Assembly: GCA_024516155.1 (NCBI GenBank)
Contig: JAJJXM010000007.1
Coordinates: 558,001 to 622,000 of the forward strand
Origin: Pyronema omphalodes
Lineage: Eukaryota; Ascomycota; Pezizomycetes; Pezizales; Pyronemataceae
Reading direction: 5' to 3'
DNA length: 64,000 nucleotides
The position numbers and the translations under genes are program-made. The notes under the pieces were generated by a model that saw nothing but the letters and a program-made list of their open reading frames with translations, was not told the origin of the DNA and did not search any database. Shown here piece by piece: positions 14,973-26,836 of the stretch (position 1 is the stretch's first letter; the number at the start of each line of letters is the position of its first letter).

Positions 14973-15707
14973 ATGCCAAATCCCACCCCCACCCCCTCCC
15001 TCGCCTCCCTCCAATCCACCCTCCTCCACACCTTCCACCTCCCCGTGCGCCCAACCTACCTCCGCAACCTCCTAACCACCCTCCAAAACTCCTCGCGCCC
15101 ACCACACGGCGCCGCACTTCTCCAAACCCTAAAATTCCGCATCCTCTCCTCGGACATTACCCAAAGCCTGGAGCCACGTTCCAATCTCTGTTTTCCAGAC
15201 CTATCGCCGGAAACAAAATCCACCACTCTATGTAACGACGGGATTATTGTACAAGTTCTCGATATCCGGGACTTGACGCAGAGTTTAGGTGATACTATTG
15301 AGGCTATAGAAATGGGGGAGAGAGGGGAGAGGATGAAAGGGAGGGAGGTGGTACGGATTACGGCGGAGGAAGCGGAGGTGGAGCAGGGGACACAGGCGGC
15401 GAGAGGGGGGTTGGGATCTTCGGGTGCTGCGGAGAGGAAACAGGGGGTGCATAAGGTTTTGCTACAGGATGCGGTGGGGGCTAGGGTTTGGGGATTGGAG
15501 GTCAAGACGGTGGAGAAGTTGGCGGCGGTGCATATTGGGGGGAAGTTACTACTGAGGGGTTGTACGGTGGCTAGAGGGGTTGTGTTGTTGACGCCGGAGA
15601 CGGTGACGGTGTTGGGTGGGAAGGAGGAGGCGATGAGTAAGAGCTGGAAGGAGGAGAGGAAGGAGGTGTTGAGGGAGGAGATTGAGGCTTTGAGGGAGGG
15701 GAGATGA
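14973..15707 (+). CDS. RMI1: RecQ-mediated genome instability protein 1 (Rmi1)
   Basis: A 244-residue single-exon gene. The N-terminal helical part (about 1-60) precedes an OB-fold. The OB-fold has the motifs IIVQVLDIRDL, then VHKVLLQDAVGARVWGLEVK, KLLLRGCTVARGVVLLTPETVTVLGG, which are characteristic of Rmi1. A charged insertion (about residues 110-155) interrupts the fold, as is common in fungi. Rmi1 binds Sgs1/BLM and Top3 in the nucleus and stimulates double Holliday junction dissolution. The C-terminus is a short Glu/Arg helix. Confidence 0.86.
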   Translation: MPNPTPTPSLASLQSTLLHTFHLPVRPTYLRNLLTTLQNSSRPPHGAALLQTLKFRILSSDITQSLEPRSNLCFPDLSPETKSTTLCNDGIIVQVLDIRDLTQSLGDTIEAIEMGERGERMKGREVVRITAEEAEVEQGTQAARGGLGSSGAAERKQGVHKVLLQDAVGARVWGLEVKTVEKLAAVHIGGKLLLRGCTVARGVVLLTPETVTVLGGKEEAMSKSWKEERKEVLREEIEALREGR

Positions 15708-16508
15708 GAGGGATGGGTTTGGTGTTTGGGATTCTGGGTTTTTACAGGCGTTTTGGTTTGGAATGGCAAAATTTCTGGGTTTATGGGGAGTTACTTGGTT
15801 TACTTGGAATAATTTGGAATGAATTGGTAATTAAGTTTTGAAGGTGTTAAGTAACACTATGGAATGGCTCCGGTTACTGGTTAGGCTGCCGCCTAAGCAT
15901 GTGTAGGGTACTACCCTCACTGCCGTTGATACCTCTGTCCTAGGAACTTGGCTTAGGCCTCTCTTCCCTTCAGTGACGTCAAACCTGACATTCGGGTCTT
16001 GCAATGCATACACCAATTTTATTGCTTCAATCGGTCAAAGTTGATTGTTATCTCAGCATTCCATTGTAACGCCGGTGCTAAATACATTTTCCAAATCCTT
16101 TCAGCGCCCTTGAGCCTTGGTATTATCGCAACCCGTCTTTAACGCAAAAAATGGTATCGATATAACACAAGAATCGAATCATAAATCCTACAACTATCCT
16201 TCAACCAGAGGATATCATATATCTCTTCGTCTCATCTCATCTTATCGTTGTGTAATCCGTCTTAGATCATCCTTCTTTTTAAACAATCCGAACCCAATCA
16301 TAACCCGCCTACCCACCCACCCAAAGGAAATAAGGAAAATAGCTGAAAAAAAAACCCCCAAACAGGAAAAAAAACCCGGCAAAAAAAGGAAAACCAGTGA
16401 ATAAAGACTCGCTTCGACTCGCTTTAATACAACTCCTCATTATTCATAATGTTTTTTCAAGTACTCAGTTCTTGTGAAAAGAAGTCGTAAAGTTCGTGAG
16501 ATGGGTCT
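15708..16508. other. Intergenic between convergent RMI1 and FIG1
   Basis: Holds the 3' ends of two convergent genes. A-rich tracts are present at 16340-16400. No gene recognised. Confidence 0.45.
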
Positions 16509-17481
16509 TTAGATTATTGAAGCTTCGTCGGCTTCGACGAGGCTTTCAACAAGGTGCATAGAAAGAATCCTAATGAGCTGTTAGCAAACACTTGAAATAC
16601 AAAACTCCACCCACACTTCCCCATACCCCCATCACCGGGGCGGAAACTTACATAACCAACAATCCAATGGCGACCATAATCAGCAGCGCAAATCCGAACC
16701 ATCCAAGAACCATAGCGCTCACACCAACACCCGTCTTTACCGAACCATTCGCCATATTCCCTGCGATCGTTGCTGCAGCTACCGAAGCTGTATGTTGCCA
16801 CAGCACTGACACCAATACGAAAATGGATGCCACAAAGACAATCGCCAGGGCAATTTGGGAGACGGCTCTAGACGGAAGTCTGCGAACACTTGGGCCATCA
16901 TCATAATCCTCCTCATAGCCCGGGAAAGTCGCAAGTAGTAGTAATACCACAGTCGCAAGGACAATCGCAACGATAATCAGGTACGGAAATACAATGCTCT
17001 CCTTGAAAGTTTCCGCAACCCAAATCAAATTCAAAGGATCCTGGTTGGTATTGACCTGGGCCGCAAGAGATGTCGCGTTCGCAGAACACAACCAACTGCT
17101 ACCATCTGGGTTGACACAAATACCGAAAAAACCGACTCGTACTTCTAAGGCTGCTGTTGCGACAATGTCTCCAATCTTGCGCGCGTAGTTGGGGTCGACT
17201 TGCGCGGGGTCGAAAACCGGACTTTCGCGATCGTACCAGAGGTTTATTAAGAAGATTGAAGGTATTAAGACGGAGGAGGAGGAACATCCGGCTAATAGTA
17301 GCGACAATAGGATAATAGCAAGTAGGATGAAGACCATGAGAACATGGTGGTACCCGAGAAATGGTATAAGTCCTACAGAATGTTAGATAGCAGCTCAGCA
17401 ACGGTAGTCTGAAGAAAGCTTCGGAAAGCAGCAGGAATACGCACGCTGGAAGGCGAAGACGAATTTAATTTTCCGCTCCAT
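16509..17481 (-). CDS. FIG1: Fig1-type calcium regulator/membrane fusion protein
   Basis: Exons 17445-17481, 16652-17372 and 16509-16569 give 272 residues. The short first exon (MERKIKFVFAFQ) is joined through a GTGCGT donor to RLIPFLGYHHVLMVFILLA, a conserved Fig1 start. The topology is four membrane segments with a long extracytoplasmic loop after the first. The loop carries the claudin-like signature GFFGICVNPDGSSWLC. The last intron (82 nt, GTAAGT, branch TGCTAAC) replaces the apparent stop after GLLVM with a 20-residue tail. Fig1 proteins act in the low-affinity calcium uptake system and in mating or hyphal fusion. Confidence 0.85.
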
Positions 17482-18554
17482 GACGGCGGGTGTTGTTGCG
17501 GGAGGTTGCTATGTATTGGAGGTTCAGCGCAGCGCTGCAGGTAGATGTCGCGTTCTTGTGTACGGGTGGGGGACGCGGGGGACAGGCGGGTCGATTTTGT
17601 TTCGTTTCGATATTAACACTGGGGCTTATGTATGCCGGTTGGTAGTCGGTGCGACGGTGGTATGTAGATGGTTTTGACTTTCTCGTTCGGGCGGTTTTGG
17701 CTCGGTCTGGCGTTTTCTTCGTGCAGGTCCTGATGCGCGAGTGCTGTTTGGATGAAGCTTTTTAGATGCGATGAGTACACCGTTTATTCTGATGCGTTCA
17801 ATTGTCTCGTGTACTCGTGAAAGCGTAACCAAACTTCCGTTCAGCTTGGTTTTTGGAATTATCCGTTCAACGCGCAGAACAGATGGATTTGCCCGTTCGT
17901 TCCCGTTCAAAAATAGAGAGGCTGGTGCAGTCGCAACCAAAATGCTGATTTTACTCAACCCCACTGGGAGGCTGGTAAACAGTGATAAACGAGGCTGCCA
18001 TGGCAACGACCACGTCACAACAAGGATCAAGGGTCAGAAACGCAGCGCTTAGTTGACGATCAGCGGGAAGCGAGAAGGCGAACTGAACGTGCTGAAACGG
18101 CGAGATGAACTTGACCAGATGTGGGATTTATGCTGTTATCATGTCGCCGAGTAATTTCATAGAGGATGTGCTATACCTCGCACATAGAATGTTAATTCGA
18201 AGGTTTTATCTGGATGGTACTGTATTCTGGGGAAAAGCTTTGTAGTAGGAGATGGTGATGAAGGTAAGTAGAAGATTGAGCGGGAAGTTTGGCGGAAAGC
18301 AGTACATTTGACGAGGGTCAAGTGACTCCATTTCCATCTCACCACCGACAAACCTCAGAAGTCAGACATCTGTGTTGCACAGTTTCTTCAAACAAATAAA
18401 AAACAGCTCCAAAGAAATGATAGAATTCAAGTTATGATAAACAACAATAACCTACTTTAAAGAAACCCAACTCCAAACACTACCATAAATGCTACCAAAG
18501 TAAACTGTAATTTCATGAACAAACAAACATATGAACACCATGCCCCCCATTCAT
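17482..18554. other. Intergenic between FIG1 start and EXO1 3' end
   Basis: These 1.07 kb contain the FIG1 promoter. Short frames on both strands lack recognisable features. Confidence 0.45.
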
Positions 18555-20899
18555 TTATTTCCCAAATGCAAACTTCTCAAACATACCCTTCTCTGCCTTT
18601 GCCGAGTCATCAAAAGAATGAGATATACCCGAAAAGCTCGAATTGCGACTAGGTACTGTAATATTTGTCTCCTGACTCTCAGTCATAGAGTCCTGACTTG
18701 CTCCCTCTGTTTCCTGACTCGTTGATGTTGAAGTTCGAGACTTCAACATCGGAGGTTTGAAAGCATTCTGCCTCTTTTGAACTCCCATACTCTTAGCTCC
18801 CATCTGCTGAAGTGGTGTCAATCTCCTTGGTAGAGCCGGCCGCTGCTTTTCAATAATCTCTGCAATCTTGGTCTCGTTCTTCTCCTGTGAGAATCCGAAA
18901 CGTTGCTTCCAACCTTGAGTTACGGTTTCTGTTACTGATTCCGTCTTGGTAATCTCGGAAGTGGTTGAAGTTGATGTGACGGAGAACCGACGAGATTCTT
19001 CTTTGATGACAGTTGTAGTGCTGGTCATTGATCTCGAGGGAGTCGGAGCCGAAGAAGATGGAGATGGTGTAGGCCGATCGGTGTACGCACGACGTTTTGG
19101 CGGTGATGCAATATAAGGTGTTCCAGTAACTGATGAAATTGACCTTCGTGCAGTGGTAGGCGTTGCCAAAGGTGCTGCGGTGGTGGATATCGATCTTCTA
19201 GTCTGAGACTTAAAGAAGGTAGATTTCTCCGCCGTCTGAGGAGCTGATGAAGGCTCTGGCTTAATCTTCGGCGTAAACTGCGGCGTAAACTGCGGTGTAG
19301 ACGTCTGTCGTGCCGGTATAGGTCTCGGAGTGACCGCCTCAACTTTCGCATTCTGCGGCGATAATCTCATTTTCTTCACCCCATCCTTTTGGCCCTTCTC
19401 CTGCTCCTCCTCCTTGACAGTCAAAGGCAGCGTCCTCTTCTTTGGTGGCGAAAACACATCCGCCCTCACCGGGACCCTTGCCGATGCTGAAGAACTAAAC
19501 TGCGCGGCCTGGTTGGTGGTCTTACTCTGAAGCGGCGTCCTCGATTTAAAAAAATCTGTCAGTGTAGGACCTCTCCTCGCCGGAGTTGCCGGTTGGCTCA
19601 TAGAAACCGCCGAAACAGTTGCTCCAAATGTTGAACTTGTATAAGCAACCCCTTTGGACAAGTCCTTCCTCGCCGGCATCGTTGGTGCAACGATAGGTAG
19701 TTTCGTCATTGGGTCCAACAGTCCCTTCGCTACCTTTGCTGCGATCTCAGCTTCAATATCGGGTCCAATATAGACAAGTGTCTCATCGCTCAATACCACC
19801 TCTGGGCCGGGCTGGTTTGCCATAACCAAACATTGCTTCCGGGGATCAAAAACACGCTGGTATCGAAATGTCATATCCGCTCTCCAAAACATTTCCAAAT
19901 AGCCTTCAGGTATTTTCTTCTTGCCCTCAAACCTAAGTGCCCTCAGGACCTTCTCCACATCCTTATACCGTTTCAGCATCCGATGCGCCGTCTTTAACCC
20001 CATCCCGGGTACGGAGTCCAGATAATCGCAACCAGAAAGGATACACATCCACCTAAACTGATCCTGAGTCCAACCCACGAAGGAAACCTCTTTGCATCCC
20101 GTCAATTTCTCCCTATTAAACTCCACACATTCTCCAAACTGATTCAATTTCGTTATCAGGCTCTTAACCCCAAACACCAGCAGATCCGAATCCTCACTAA
20201 CAACGGCATCTACCACACCTATTGATTCCAGATAATAGAGCTGCGAGTCAGCTTCATAAGGTGCCACTAAACATTCCACACCCATTGCTGAACAAGCATC
20301 GATAATTGCCCTTGCCATAGATGGACTAACATCAATCGATTTCTGTAACTCCTGATGCGCCGCAGTATTGCGACCATTGCGTAGGTGTTCGAGTCCAAGA
20401 ATTTTACTCTGAGCTCTTCTCTTTTCTCTATCGGCTTCCGTGGAGGCTTTGCTGGGGAGGTAATCGCCGTCGAATACTAGGTAGGGAACGACTCCGAAAT
20501 GCGTCAACATTTTCACCCGACCCATTACATAGTCGACATATTTCGTGGTCGGCTTGTTGGTTGCTAATTCGACCGCACAGGAGATAATGCCTTTATGTAG
20601 CCATCCGTAGGCGTCGACTCCGACGGTTTTGCCGGCCCATTGGCGGATATGTGTGGGGTTTTCGACAGAGCGGAGGAGGGGGAGTAGACCTGTGTGGATG
20701 TCAGAACTGTAGTAAAATGCAATTCCGGTAAAAATTCAGTCCGACGAAACCAAAACAATTCGGGTCTCAGTCTAGTATGGGGATTAACGGAGCCATAATG
20801 CACGAGTTCCGCGAAGCTGTGCAAAAGACGACCATGCCCGTGACCCGTCCGAGAGGTGGAAGATGTATAAAACAATAGAAACATACCGGAAATACCCAT
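18555..20899 (-). CDS. EXO1: 5'-3' exonuclease 1 (XPG/Rad2 family)
   Basis: Exons 20887-20899 and 18555-20689 give 715 residues. The tiny first exon encodes MGIS plus one base, and a 197-nt intron leads to GLLPLLRSV, the invariant Exo1 start. The XPG-N part includes VDAYGWLHKG and VFDGDYLPSK. The XPG-I part includes APYEADSQLYYL and VSEDSDLLVFG, with the acidic metal ligands present. GCDYLDSVPGMGLKTA is the helix-two-turn-helix. The C-terminal half is low-complexity Ser/Thr/Pro-rich, as expected for the regulatory tail binding mismatch repair factors. It resects double-strand breaks and removes mismatched strands in the nucleus. Confidence 0.94.
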
Positions 20900-22007
20900 A
20901 TTTACGGTTGGGATTTACCGTTTACGATTTGTGTTGTATATCCTTCGGCAGCAATTTTGTTGTTGTTGCAGACGATCAGTGGAGGTTTGAAGACCGCAAT
21001 GTCGAAAATGCTAGAGTCACCTCTAAACGCGTGCTAAGTCGCGTAAGTATGCCACACACCCTGCCGCGCCCTTTCCGTGTGCCAACCCACTAACACCTCA
21101 AGCGCGTCTTAATTCTTGAAGGATTTCCGCCTCTTGCCGAGTATAGGGAACCACAGCTGGGTTATAAATGGTGTTGAACGACGAATTTTTTCTGATCTTT
21201 GTCGTACATATGTAGTTGCGCCCAGCTGTAGGTAAAGCAAGCTGAAAGCCAAGTCATCGAGAATTTAATGCGGGGTTGTAAATACGAGTGATATATGGTG
21301 GGGGACACCAAGTCCCGACACATCGCAACGACAAATATTGCACAACACCCCAAATCTTTCACACCAACCACAACCACTCCGATTTGAAAACGGTTCGATA
21401 AGATTGAAAGAGAAGTTGATGGAGAACAACTTATATCGGGCCAAATTTAATTTAAGTCAAAGGTGAATGGGCTGAAAGGTTTTAAAAACCCCTGTATTTT
21501 GTATGGGCGGAGAAAATATGTAGATGGTGTTTTTGTGCCAAGACATACCGAGTTATGCCAAGACGCAAAACGAAATGACGCTTGATTGGCTACATGCAGT
21601 GACTAATACATGCTTACTAAACTAGATCATCACCCATGCCCCTCCGATGTGATGTTTCCGCACTATGGGCAACGCGGTGTGACAACCTAGAAAAACTCTG
21701 AATCACCGAGTGTCACTCGGACGCATTTTAATCCCTGTCGCCCCCCGGTCATGGTGGCCAACGATTGTAGATTTCAGTCCACACTTGTCGTGACTTGGTG
21801 TCCCCCACCATAGAATGAACAAGGCTACATACAAATCTGAAGATGCTGTACCTTAGCACACACGTGATGCTGCAGAGCACACCCCGCCAGACAGGGATTC
21901 ACCAACTTTCCCGCATTAGCTCCACTCACGTTACCTTGTCGCAGGAAAAAATCACGAAAAATCACGAACCACACGTTTCCCTACTTCCCGCAACAACCAC
22001 AGACAAA
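20900..22007. other. Divergent intergenic region of EXO1 and TMA16
   Basis: 1.1 kb holding both promoters. No further coding potential is supported. Confidence 0.45.
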
Positions 22008-22645
22008 ATGCCTAAGATTGCCCTCGCTAAGGTCGCAAAGAAGATTCGGAAGAAGAGAGGAGGGCTCGACAATTTGGGTGACCGTGAGGTCAAGCGTTAT
22101 AACCGTGCTTCTTTGCGTGATGATAAGCTGAAGAAGCAGCTTAAGGCGAGGAATGAGAAGAGGGAGAGCGATAGTATGTGGATCTTGATGGACTGCCAGG
22201 AAGGGGAATTCGACAGCTAACTAAGATCAGTGATCCGGACGGGGTTCTTCAAGGTCGCTACGAAGGATGCTGAGAAGGCTTTGGAGCTCGAGGAAATTAG
22301 AGACCTCATTGACAAGTACGCATTTCCAAAGCTATGGTATTGAAGCACAATTTCTGACATCGCGATAGATGGGTCAATCGTCATGAGCCAGAGCTTGAGC
22401 GATTTGAGTCGGAGCGACGACCGGGACGGCCGAGAATTCCTAAGCACCAAGAATTGATCAACGCTGTCGAGGCGGAGAAGAACGAATACGTCACCGGATT
22501 TTACATGCCCGACCTTCGGGATTTTGACAACATTATGTCGCTGCAGCGGTGGGATGGAAACCTCGGGTCATTGGCGCAAGTCAAGTTCACCCGAGTCCCC
22601 AAGGACGACCCACCGGTGCCCGTGGCGGATAGGATGGAGATGTAA
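22008..22645 (+). CDS. TMA16: 60S ribosome biogenesis factor Tma16
   Basis: Exons 22008-22173, 22231-22315 and 22369-22645 give 175 residues. The start is chosen at MPKIALAKVAKK, because upstream frame extensions lack similarity and this ATG has context aaaATGc. The basic N-terminus (KKIRKKRGG, RYNRASLRDDKLKKQ) precedes WVNRHEPELERFESERRPGR. The family-diagnostic end follows: EYVTGFYMPDLRD and LQRWDGNLGSLAQVK. The first acceptor is ATCAG before TGATCC, as the nearer AAG would create an immediate stop. Tma16 associates with nuclear pre-60S particles. Confidence 0.86.
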
Positions 22646-22981
22646 ATAAACGGCATTATTATTTGGGATAATAAGGTTTGCTTTTTACATGGGAGTTTTT
22701 GGCGTTGGTAAAAGTGTAATTGGAATTGTATAGAAATTGATACAAACCCTTGGAATTGCTCATCTCTCTCTGAAGTTGTTCGTGCCTGTTTGAACGTTTT
22801 TGGTTCGCCCATTCCTGCATTGCATGATGCGTTCGCCCCATTTCTGGACTAGTCTTGGCGTGTACATAATCGGGATTTTGATTTTTTCCCATCTCCTCCA
22901 ACCTCTCACAACCCCGCCACAAACAACCAACCAACCTTTCTTTGATCCATAAAGAAAACCCCCTCAATCTCAGTTGCAAAA
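22646..22981. other. Short intergenic between TMA16 and MAM33
   Basis: 336 nt in tandem orientation, holding the TMA16 3' UTR and the MAM33 promoter. No gene seen. Confidence 0.45.
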
Positions 22982-23952
22982 ATGTTCGCCGCCAGAGCTT
23001 TCACCCGTGCGCTCCGCACCCCTGCCACTGCTCGCTTCGTCTCCGCAATCCCCAAACGTTCCGTCTTGACGTCACTCGTCCGCCAGCCGCGCATTGCCAG
23101 CTTCTCCACCACTCAGCGCGTTTTCAACCGCGCTGGACTTGGTATTATGCCTGTCATTATATTATCGAAATAGCGCTAATAGTATCCTATAGTTGACGAG
23201 GAGCTTGCTCTTAAGCTTGAGTCTGAGTACAAGTTGGAGTCCGAGGTTGAGGGTTTCGATGAGGTTCCCGCTTCCGTCAAGGAGTTCCTTGAGACCTCTG
23301 AGTTCAAGGTTGTCGACAAGCCCGGTGCTGAGGAGGTTGAGTTTGTCCGCAAGTTCGGTGATGAGACCATCCGTGTGATGTTCTCCATCTCCGACCTTAA
23401 CTCCATGCCCGACCCCTCCGAGTTGGACGAGTACAGCAACGCCTACGGCGAGCCTGAGAGCTCCCAGACTCCCGCCAAGGACGAGTCTGAGGACAACGCT
23501 GAGTCCTACGAGGATGCTGATGAGCCCTCTTTCCCCGTCCGTGTCAACATCACCATTGAGAAGGTACGCATGTGAAGATCTATTTATCCGGGCATCCGGG
23601 GTGTCTATAAGGAGCAATCAGCTAACACACTAAATAGTCCAACAAGGGAGCTCTCCAGGTTGAGGCTATGGCCCAGGATGGCATGATTGTCGTCGAGAAC
23701 GTCTTCTACCACAAGAACGCCGCTTTGGCTACTTCCCAGACTGTTGAGGCCGACTGGGAGCGCCGCGGAGTCTACGGAGGACCCCCATTCGGAAACCTCG
23801 ACGAGGACCTCCAGGTCTTGTTCGAGCGCTACTTGGACGAGAGGGGAATCAACACCTCCCTTGCCCTTGTCATCCCTGACTACATTGACTTCAAGGAGCA
23901 GAAGGAGTACCTTAGCTGGTTGCAGAACGTTAAGGGCTTCGTTTCTGCTTAA
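22982..23952 (+). CDS. MAM33: Mitochondrial matrix acidic protein Mam33 (p32/gC1qBP family)
   Basis: Exons 22982-23141, 23193-23563 and 23638-23952 give 281 residues. The first exon is an Arg/Ala/Ser-rich presequence without acidic residues (MFAARAFTRALRTPATAR), which predicts matrix import, with probable cleavage before the acidic mature start (VDEELALKLESEY). The p32 fold is shown by SEVEGFDEVPASVKEFLETS, VEFVRKFGDETIRVMFSI, an acidic linker, FPVRVNITIEK and the C-terminal DLQVLFERYLDERGINTSLA...YLSWLQNVKGF. The family forms trimers in the matrix and assists mitoribosome and respiratory assembly. Confidence 0.93.
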
Positions 23953-24324
23953 ACAGCAGGTTTTGGATGTCTAAAATTGGGTTTCTGTCTTGCTGTTTTT
24001 GCATCTCTTGGTCATGTGCTGTAACAAGCCGTTGTAAAATATTTTTTCCTGTTCTGTTTTCCTTTTGTCTAATGTTGGGAAGTCAATGTCGCCTATAATC
24101 TACGGTAGTAGGCGACTAATGCTGGCGCGATACCGTATTGTACAATATAAAACAATTATCAATAACAAATGTCAAATGAGGTTACGTTATTACGTATAAA
24201 CTGCAAAAAGTACGCTGCGTAAATCTTCATTGAAAGTATAACAAAGTAACAAAACCTTCTATCATGCTTTAACAGGGCTCATTACAATTCCCTATCCTGA
24301 TATCATTCCCCTCCTTCGCCATAT
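23953..24324. other. Intergenic between convergent MAM33 and ELYS-like gene
   Basis: 372 nt with AT-rich 3' processing sequence. No gene seen. Confidence 0.45.
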
Positions 24325-25439
24325 CTATGCCTGAACTCCTTCCCTTCCCCCCATTCCCTTCCTTAGCCCCTCTCCAAGCACCTTCCAATCCAACCCATCA
24401 ATCTGTCCCCTCATCTTCGCACTCCTAGCCCCCTCCTCCGCCTGCTTCATCCTACCCTGGTGCATTTCCCACAGCACCTTGGTATCCTTCGCAATCGGCT
24501 CTCTCGACTCCTCAAGGGCCTCCACAAAGATCCTCTTCTCCTCCTTATCAAACGGCAAATTAATCAACTTCATTGCATTAACCGCCGGATTTGTCGTAAG
24601 ACAAAACTGTATCAACCTCTTCAAGAACGGCGTTTTCAGGTAACCCGGGACACCCGTACGAGTATACAAAAACGCTCCTTCAGGAGAAAGCTGCATCTGC
24701 GCAATGAAATACAACTCGATACTCTCAGGACTTTCCAGAACCGGGGAAACGATAGACATGAATGTTACTGCTAGGGATGCTCCGGATGGGCCGGGTACAC
24801 CGGTGGTTGAGGCTGCGTTGCCTTGGTGGTAGAGGATTTTTAGGATCTTTTCGGGCTGGGGTAAAGATATGGCTGGACTGGTTAGGAAGGGCATTGCTTC
24901 CAGAAGCTTCAGGTTGTCGAGATGGTGAAGCGCGGTGATTAGGTCCCGGAAGTTGTGCGGGAATTTGATACGCTCGGAGAAGGAGGCGGCGGCGCTTCCC
25001 CCGGGAAGGTCAAGGAGGAGGTAGTATAGTAAGGAGTGCCGCTTCATGGCATCGAGGTGTGGGTTGGTTATGATGGTTGTGTAGAGGGATTTGAGGGAGG
25101 TTATGGAGCGGGGTGGGTAGTGCTGGGTGACTGTAGAAGGGGTTTCGTCAGTAACATATTCCAGAGAAACAGTTGGGAGAAAGTATGGTAAGAATTTGGA
25201 GTGTTCTAAGATGCCATGGGGAGTTGGTAGAGAGGTATATATCGCGATCTCATTTCGCTAGAAAGAGGAGGGAAGGTACCATCGTGGACACGAGCAAAAG
25301 AGATGAGCAAATGATCAAAAAACAGCTCTCCATCTAGTTTCGAACGGTTGTGTACGATCTGGTCGAGGATTTGTCTGGTGTATGGGTTTTTGGTATCCGG
25401 GAATACATCGTTGAATGGGGTGTCTGGCGTCACGTCCAT
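24325..25439 (-). CDS. ELYS-type nuclear pore complex assembly factor
   Basis: Exons 25280-25439 and 24325-25205 give 346 residues. The intron (74 nt) has a GTACCT donor and a CTTAG acceptor. The protein is the helical ELYS domain found alone in fungi. Characteristic motifs are KLDGELFFDHLL, then HYPPRSITSLKSLY, RHSLLYYLLLDL, LITALHHLDNLKLLEAMPFLTSP and SIELYFIAQ. Metazoan ELYS recruits the Nup107-160 subcomplex to chromatin, and the fungal short forms are peripheral pore components. The C-terminal 60 residues are basic and charged. A nuclear pore role is inferred from the domain. Confidence 0.83.
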
Positions 25440-26836
25440 GGCTGCTGCTGGGTTGGTGGACTTTGTGGGATTCGCAAGGCGTCGCTAGAGGAGGATTTAG
25501 GTTCGGGATCGCGACTGTGGTTTGCTAGACACGCGCCAGTGGTCAAAGAAACGCCAAGATGTCGCGCATGTCACGTTGACCTGCTAACATGGGCACCCAA
25601 GGACTGCATGGTTTATGCATGGGGAAGCCTATGCATTTTATTTCAAAAGGGTATGAAGAAGGTCAACAAACGTATCAAAGGTGTTCTGTAAGGCTGCTGC
25701 TTGATAAGGAATTATTTTCTAGATACTCAAACGGCCACATAAACAGTGTATCGATAGTACTGTGCTGATTGGAGGATATGAAGCATTTCCTTATTAGCAT
25801 TTCACAGTATTTCACGATAAGCGCACTGGGTTCTGGTAATTGCCAAGGAGCGTACTTTTCCAGAAGAGGATGTGTGTTATGGTTACTAAAAGTTTCCGTA
25901 AAACTTTACACGGGATTGTGAGTTAGAAACTATATTTAGTTCTTGACAGTATTCCATGCCTAATATGTAGTGAACTTGCAAGCTCTTGCTGTTAACCAAG
26001 ACATAGGGCGATGGGAGGTAGATTGGGTAAACCTCGAATTGCAGTACAGGTCTATGGGAACCGAAGTCAATGATATTTAATCAGGTTTTACATTAAAATA
26101 AAATACTTTAAAGAATAGTTTTCTCTGGTATCAGGGTGAGCTGAGACTCGCTGAGAGCTCTCCAGTCTAGCTATGAGCCCTTCCGTTCCGCAGAACAGCT
26201 ATACCACAAGAGTGAAAGAGTGACGAGTCTTTCACACGCAAAAGGGACGAAGAGGACGAAAACGAAGAAATTATTGATGGTGACAATAATTAGCAAAGCT
26301 GCTGTTCAAGGGATTTTTCTGCATTTAATCCGCAGGTTTTTATATAGAACAGCATCAGATTTTACTTTTGTTTGGTCTTGGAAGCAAAGAAAATCAATTG
26401 CACGTTTCGCTTGAGTTTCTCCACTTCAGAAAAGAATCAATCAAGGCTGGCTCTTATTTCCGGTTCGATATTGAAAATATGGATACTGCTTTTAGGATGG
26501 TCTAATCTCATTAACATCCAAGGTCCTATATACACAACGATTGCTCAGGCCATCGAACTGCACTGGAGTATCGATGTGTAATGAAGATGTATCAGTGTTT
26601 AATTTTTTGGAGTTCTTTCAAGGCCACATCATTGTTAGTAATGGTCTAGAAAAGCAAGTATCATTCCATATCATTTATCATCAACAGACGTTCGTTGTAG
26701 AATTTCGTAGTGGCGCGTCTTCGGATACCGGTTAATTTTAAGTTTCCCCAATCAACGATAGCCCATCCGCGCCCGCAGGTTGCTTAAAGCCTTAGACCCT
26801 ACCAGGCACCCGCCGCGTACTCTACTGTACATATCT
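25440..26836. other. Divergent intergenic region between ELYS-like gene and SAK-like gene
   Basis: 1.4 kb, AT-rich in the middle (25700-26700). Several short frames occur on the plus strand, none with a recognisable domain or splice context. Confidence 0.4.

Noticed and set aside
15056..15769. 237-residue antisense frame over RMI1
   Set aside because: The sense strand encodes a clear Rmi1 OB-fold; the antisense product is unstructured Ser/Thr/Pro sequence.
23162..23617. 151-residue antisense frame over MAM33
   Set aside because: Shadow of the acidic coding exon; spans two real introns.
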